NCBI RefSeq assembly: GCF_021650975.2
Contig: NZ_CP091285.1
Span: forward strand, 2,418,001 to 2,482,000
Source: Flavobacterium jumunjinense
Lineage (GTDB): Bacteria > Bacteroidota > Bacteroidia > Flavobacteriales > Flavobacteriaceae
Length of the DNA stretch: 64,000 nucleotides
Reading direction: 5' to 3'
Shown in pieces: positions 62,011 through 64,000 of this stretch. The notes beneath the pieces were generated by a model that was not told the DNA's origin, ran no database searches, and saw nothing but the letters and a program-made list of their open reading frames with translations. How positions within the stretch are numbered: the first letter of the stretch is position 1; each line of letters begins with the position of its first letter. The position numbers and the translations under genes are program-made.

Positions 62011-63075
62011 CTATCTAAATATAAAGCCATTTTTCATAGGATCTTTTGGGTCAATTAAAAAAGTATGCATTCCTGTTATATGAGCACTTCCAGATACTTC
62101 TGGAATTACTGCATTGTATTGACCATAAATAGTTTCTTCAATCATGGCACATTTAAAAACAGAATCAGTAATGCTTTCAATAGATAGTGTTTTGTTCTTT
62201 GATAATGAGTTTCGAGCATGTTCAATTGCTACTCTTCCTGAAACTCCTGAACCTGTGGGTGAACGATCAACTTCTCCATCTGCAAAAACACAAACATTTC
62301 TTAAATCATTGTTTTTGTTATTTGGAACATCTGAAAAAATAGTACCATATAAAAAACTTAAGTCCGATTCAAAGGGGTGCAGTATGTCTTTGTTACTTTC
62401 CATTACAGCGTGTTTAATCGTCATTCCTAGATCTATTATTTTTCGATAGTTTTGAGCGCTTAAAGAGAGGTTTAAATTGTTTTTGGTCAGATCAACATAA
62501 GCATAAAACGCACCACCATAAGCTAAATCATAAGTTAGCTTACCAAGTTCGGGTATAATAATAGAACAATCAAGTGCAACTACAAAGCTAGGAACACAAT
62601 GAAAACAGACGCTTTCAATACTACCATTTTTTACATTAACAAAAGATAGTATCCTTCCGCAAGGTGCATCAATCTTAAGTGTGTTTTTTCCTTCTTGTAC
62701 TTCAATCCATTTCATTTCTACAGCCAATGTACTGATTGCAATAATGGCATGTCCACACATTGTGCTATAGCCTTCATTGTGCATGAAAAGTATTCCAAAA
62801 TCGGCATCATCTTCATCGTTTGAAGGTAATAAAATACAACCATACATATCTGCATGACCTCTAGGTTCATACATTAAGCTAGTTCGTAAATAATCATAAT
62901 TATCTTTAATATATCTTCTGTATTCTAGAATTGAGTTTCCTTTTAATTCGGGGAAACCAGAAAGGATAACTCTAAGTGGTTCTCCTCCTGTATGCATATC
63001 GATAGTTTTGATAGCCAACCAATCTTTAGGCGTTTTAAATTCTTGTTGTAACATAATTTTTTGATAGACAGACAT
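62011..63075 (-). CDS. proline racemase family: trans-3-hydroxy-L-proline dehydratase
   Basis: 354 residues (an ATG at codon 8 is an alternative start). First catalytic Cys107 in STMCGHA is present; the second position, Cys in racemases and epimerases, is Thr274 in DRSPTGSG, the mark of trans-3-hydroxy-L-proline dehydratases. Also MHTGGEPLRV near the start. Would convert trans-3-hydroxyproline to a pyrroline product for catabolism. No other hydroxyproline genes adjacent. Confidence 0.85.
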   Translation of the reverse strand: MSVYQKIMLQQEFKTPKDWLAIKTIDMHTGGEPLRVILSGFPELKGNSILEYRRYIKDNYDYLRTSLMYEPRGHADMYGCILLPSNDEDDADFGILFMHNEGYSTMCGHAIIAISTLAVEMKWIEVQEGKNTLKIDAPCGRILSFVNVKNGSIESVCFHCVPSFVVALDCSIIIPELGKLTYDLAYGGAFYAYVDLTKNNLNLSLSAQNYRKIIDLGMTIKHAVMESNKDILHPFESDLSFLYGTIFSDVPNNKNNDLRNVCVFADGEVDRSPTGSGVSGRVAIEHARNSLSKNKTLSIESITDSVFKCAMIEETIYGQYNAVIPEVSGSAHITGMHTFLIDPKDPMKNGFIFR

Positions 63076-63230
63076 AGACTTGAAGTATTGGTGAGTTTTT
63101 TATGAAATTAGAATATAAAAATAAAAGAAACATATCATATAAAAGAAACTTCACTAGAAAGTGGTTAACTTTTAACAACTATTAGATAATATAGTATTGG
63201 TTTTGTCTGCATTTTGACTTTATTAAACTA

Positions 63231-63262
63231 AAAAAAGATGAACTGTTTAGCTCATCTTTTTT
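63231..63262. terminator. bidirectional terminator
   Basis: AAAAAAGATGA / TCATCTTTTTT hairpin between two same-strand genes. Confidence 0.8.
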
Positions 63263-63288
63263 TAGTTTTTATAATTAAAAGTAAGGTG

Positions 63289-64000
63289 TTACCAACTACC
63301 TCCTGCACCACCTCCAGAGAAGCCACCTCCTCCAAAACCGCCACCGAAGCCTCCGCCTCCAAAACCACCTCCAGAAGAACCACCACCAAAACTTCCTCCA
63401 CCGCTTCCACGACCTAGGCTACTTAGTATGATTATATCCATTAAGTCTGGTCCACCATGTCTTCCTCCAGAACCACCACCACGATTGTTTTTGTTTCGGG
63501 AAATCAGGATGATCAAGATGATGAAAAAGAGTATAAAAATAAAAATTGGAAAATTACTTCCTTTACTGTTTCGTTTCCTCTCTCCTTTGTAGGTTCCTTT
63601 AATGACTTCAAAAATAGCTGTTGTACCTTTATCTAGACCATTATAATAACTTCCAGCTTTGAACTCTGGGATTATTACATTTCGAATAAGTTCCCCGTTT
63701 ATACCAGCAGTTAGCTTGTGCTCTAAGCCATAACCAGGAGAAATCCATATTTTTCTATCTTTTTTTGATAATAAAACTAGAATTCCATTGTCGGTATCTG
63801 CTTGACCTATTCCCCATTTTTGTGCCCAATTAGGAGTAAGTAAGCCAATGTCTTCTCCTTTTAAATCGTTAATAGTAACGATAACGATTTGAGTTGTAGT
63901 AGAGTCAGAGAATTTAACTAATTTGTTTTCTAATTGCGCTTTTTCCGACTCACTTAAAACACCTGCATAGTCATAAACAGATGTTTGTGATGATGGTTTC
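63289..64000 (-). CDS. TPM-domain (YgcG-like) membrane protein, 5' end outside window
   Basis: The frame is open to the window edge. The visible part has a TPM domain (VYDYAGVLSESEKAQLENKL, IVIVTINDLKGEDIG, NGILVLLSKKDRKIWISPG), one membrane segment near the middle (IFILFFIILIILI) and a Gly/Ser-rich tail ending GGAGGSW, typical of YgcG proteins. Function in the family is uncertain; some members act on photosystem II or as phosphatases. Confidence 0.85.
   Translation of the reverse strand, partial: KPSSQTSVYDYAGVLSESEKAQLENKLVKFSDSTTTQIVIVTINDLKGEDIGLLTPNWAQKWGIGQADTDNGILVLLSKKDRKIWISPGYGLEHKLTAGINGELIRNVIIPEFKAGSYYNGLDKGTTAIFEVIKGTYKGERKRNSKGSNFPIFIFILFFIILIILISRNKNNRGGGSGGRHGGPDLMDIIILSSLGRGSGGGSFGGGSSGGGFGGGGFGGGFGGGGFSGGGAGGSW

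Overview
The window comes from a low-GC marine-type member of the Flavobacteriaceae (Bacteroidota). The evidence is C-terminal type IX secretion (T9SS) sorting domains, promoters of the TAnnTTTG type, Omp28 and DUF6029 proteins, a carboxypeptidase-regulatory/outer-membrane-barrel protein and an SPFH protein. I cannot name the species. Gene calls rest on motifs read by eye; no database search was run.

Layout. 1-11.5 kb: host chromosome, with the end of an ABC-F gene, a broken methyltransferase gene, an acetyltransferase, small membrane proteins, a histidine kinase / NarL-LuxR response regulator pair, an SPFH protein, a TetR regulator and a thioredoxin-reductase-like enzyme. 11.6-16.97 kb: a decayed element (A) holding fragments of the same genes as the next element, a GG-leader peptide gene, a frameshifted T9SS propeller protein, a group II intron 3' relic and a broken integrase. 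16.97-43.34 kb: an about 26.4 kb integrated element (B) lying between a half tRNA-fMet gene and an intact array of four tRNA-fMet genes. It has an accessory left end (17.2-19.2 kb), a repressor and divergent early genes including a replication-like protein and an adenine methylase (19.2-25.4 kb), an inverted PLD-nuclease cargo operon (25.4-26.5 kb), a long rightward late operon (26.7-38.2 kb), an inverted AAA+/DUF6414-like/membrane-protein cargo (38.4-41.5 kb) and an intact tyrosine recombinase. 43.5-64 kb: host chromosome with era, der, two paralogous T9SS proteins, the leuACDB operon, an outer-membrane barrel protein, a TlpA/DUF6029/Omp28 group, a proline-racemase-family enzyme and the start of a TPM-domain gene.

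The late operon of element B is the most unusual part. It has two peptidoglycan hydrolases, many single-pass membrane proteins with lysine-rich tails, small beta-rich candidate capsid proteins, a transglutaminase-like protein and an ArdC-like metallopeptidase fused to a RecA-like ATPase. I can recognise no terminase, portal, tape measure or tail protein. I propose a tailless, possibly membrane-containing virus or virus-derived element.

A second signal crosses host and element. Seven intergenic loci carry a 16-bp dyad TACGTATTTATACGTA (NarL-type 7-2-7 geometry); in six it is paired with a second dyad exactly 33 bp away. In five loci the dyad directly abuts a TTG-N20/21-TAnnTTTG promoter. These promoters face a membrane-protein gene, a candidate small RNA beside the response regulator gene, an outer-membrane-like protein and both inverted cargo operons. 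The cargo genes therefore appear wired to a host regulon, possibly that of the response regulator at 5.8-6.5 kb.
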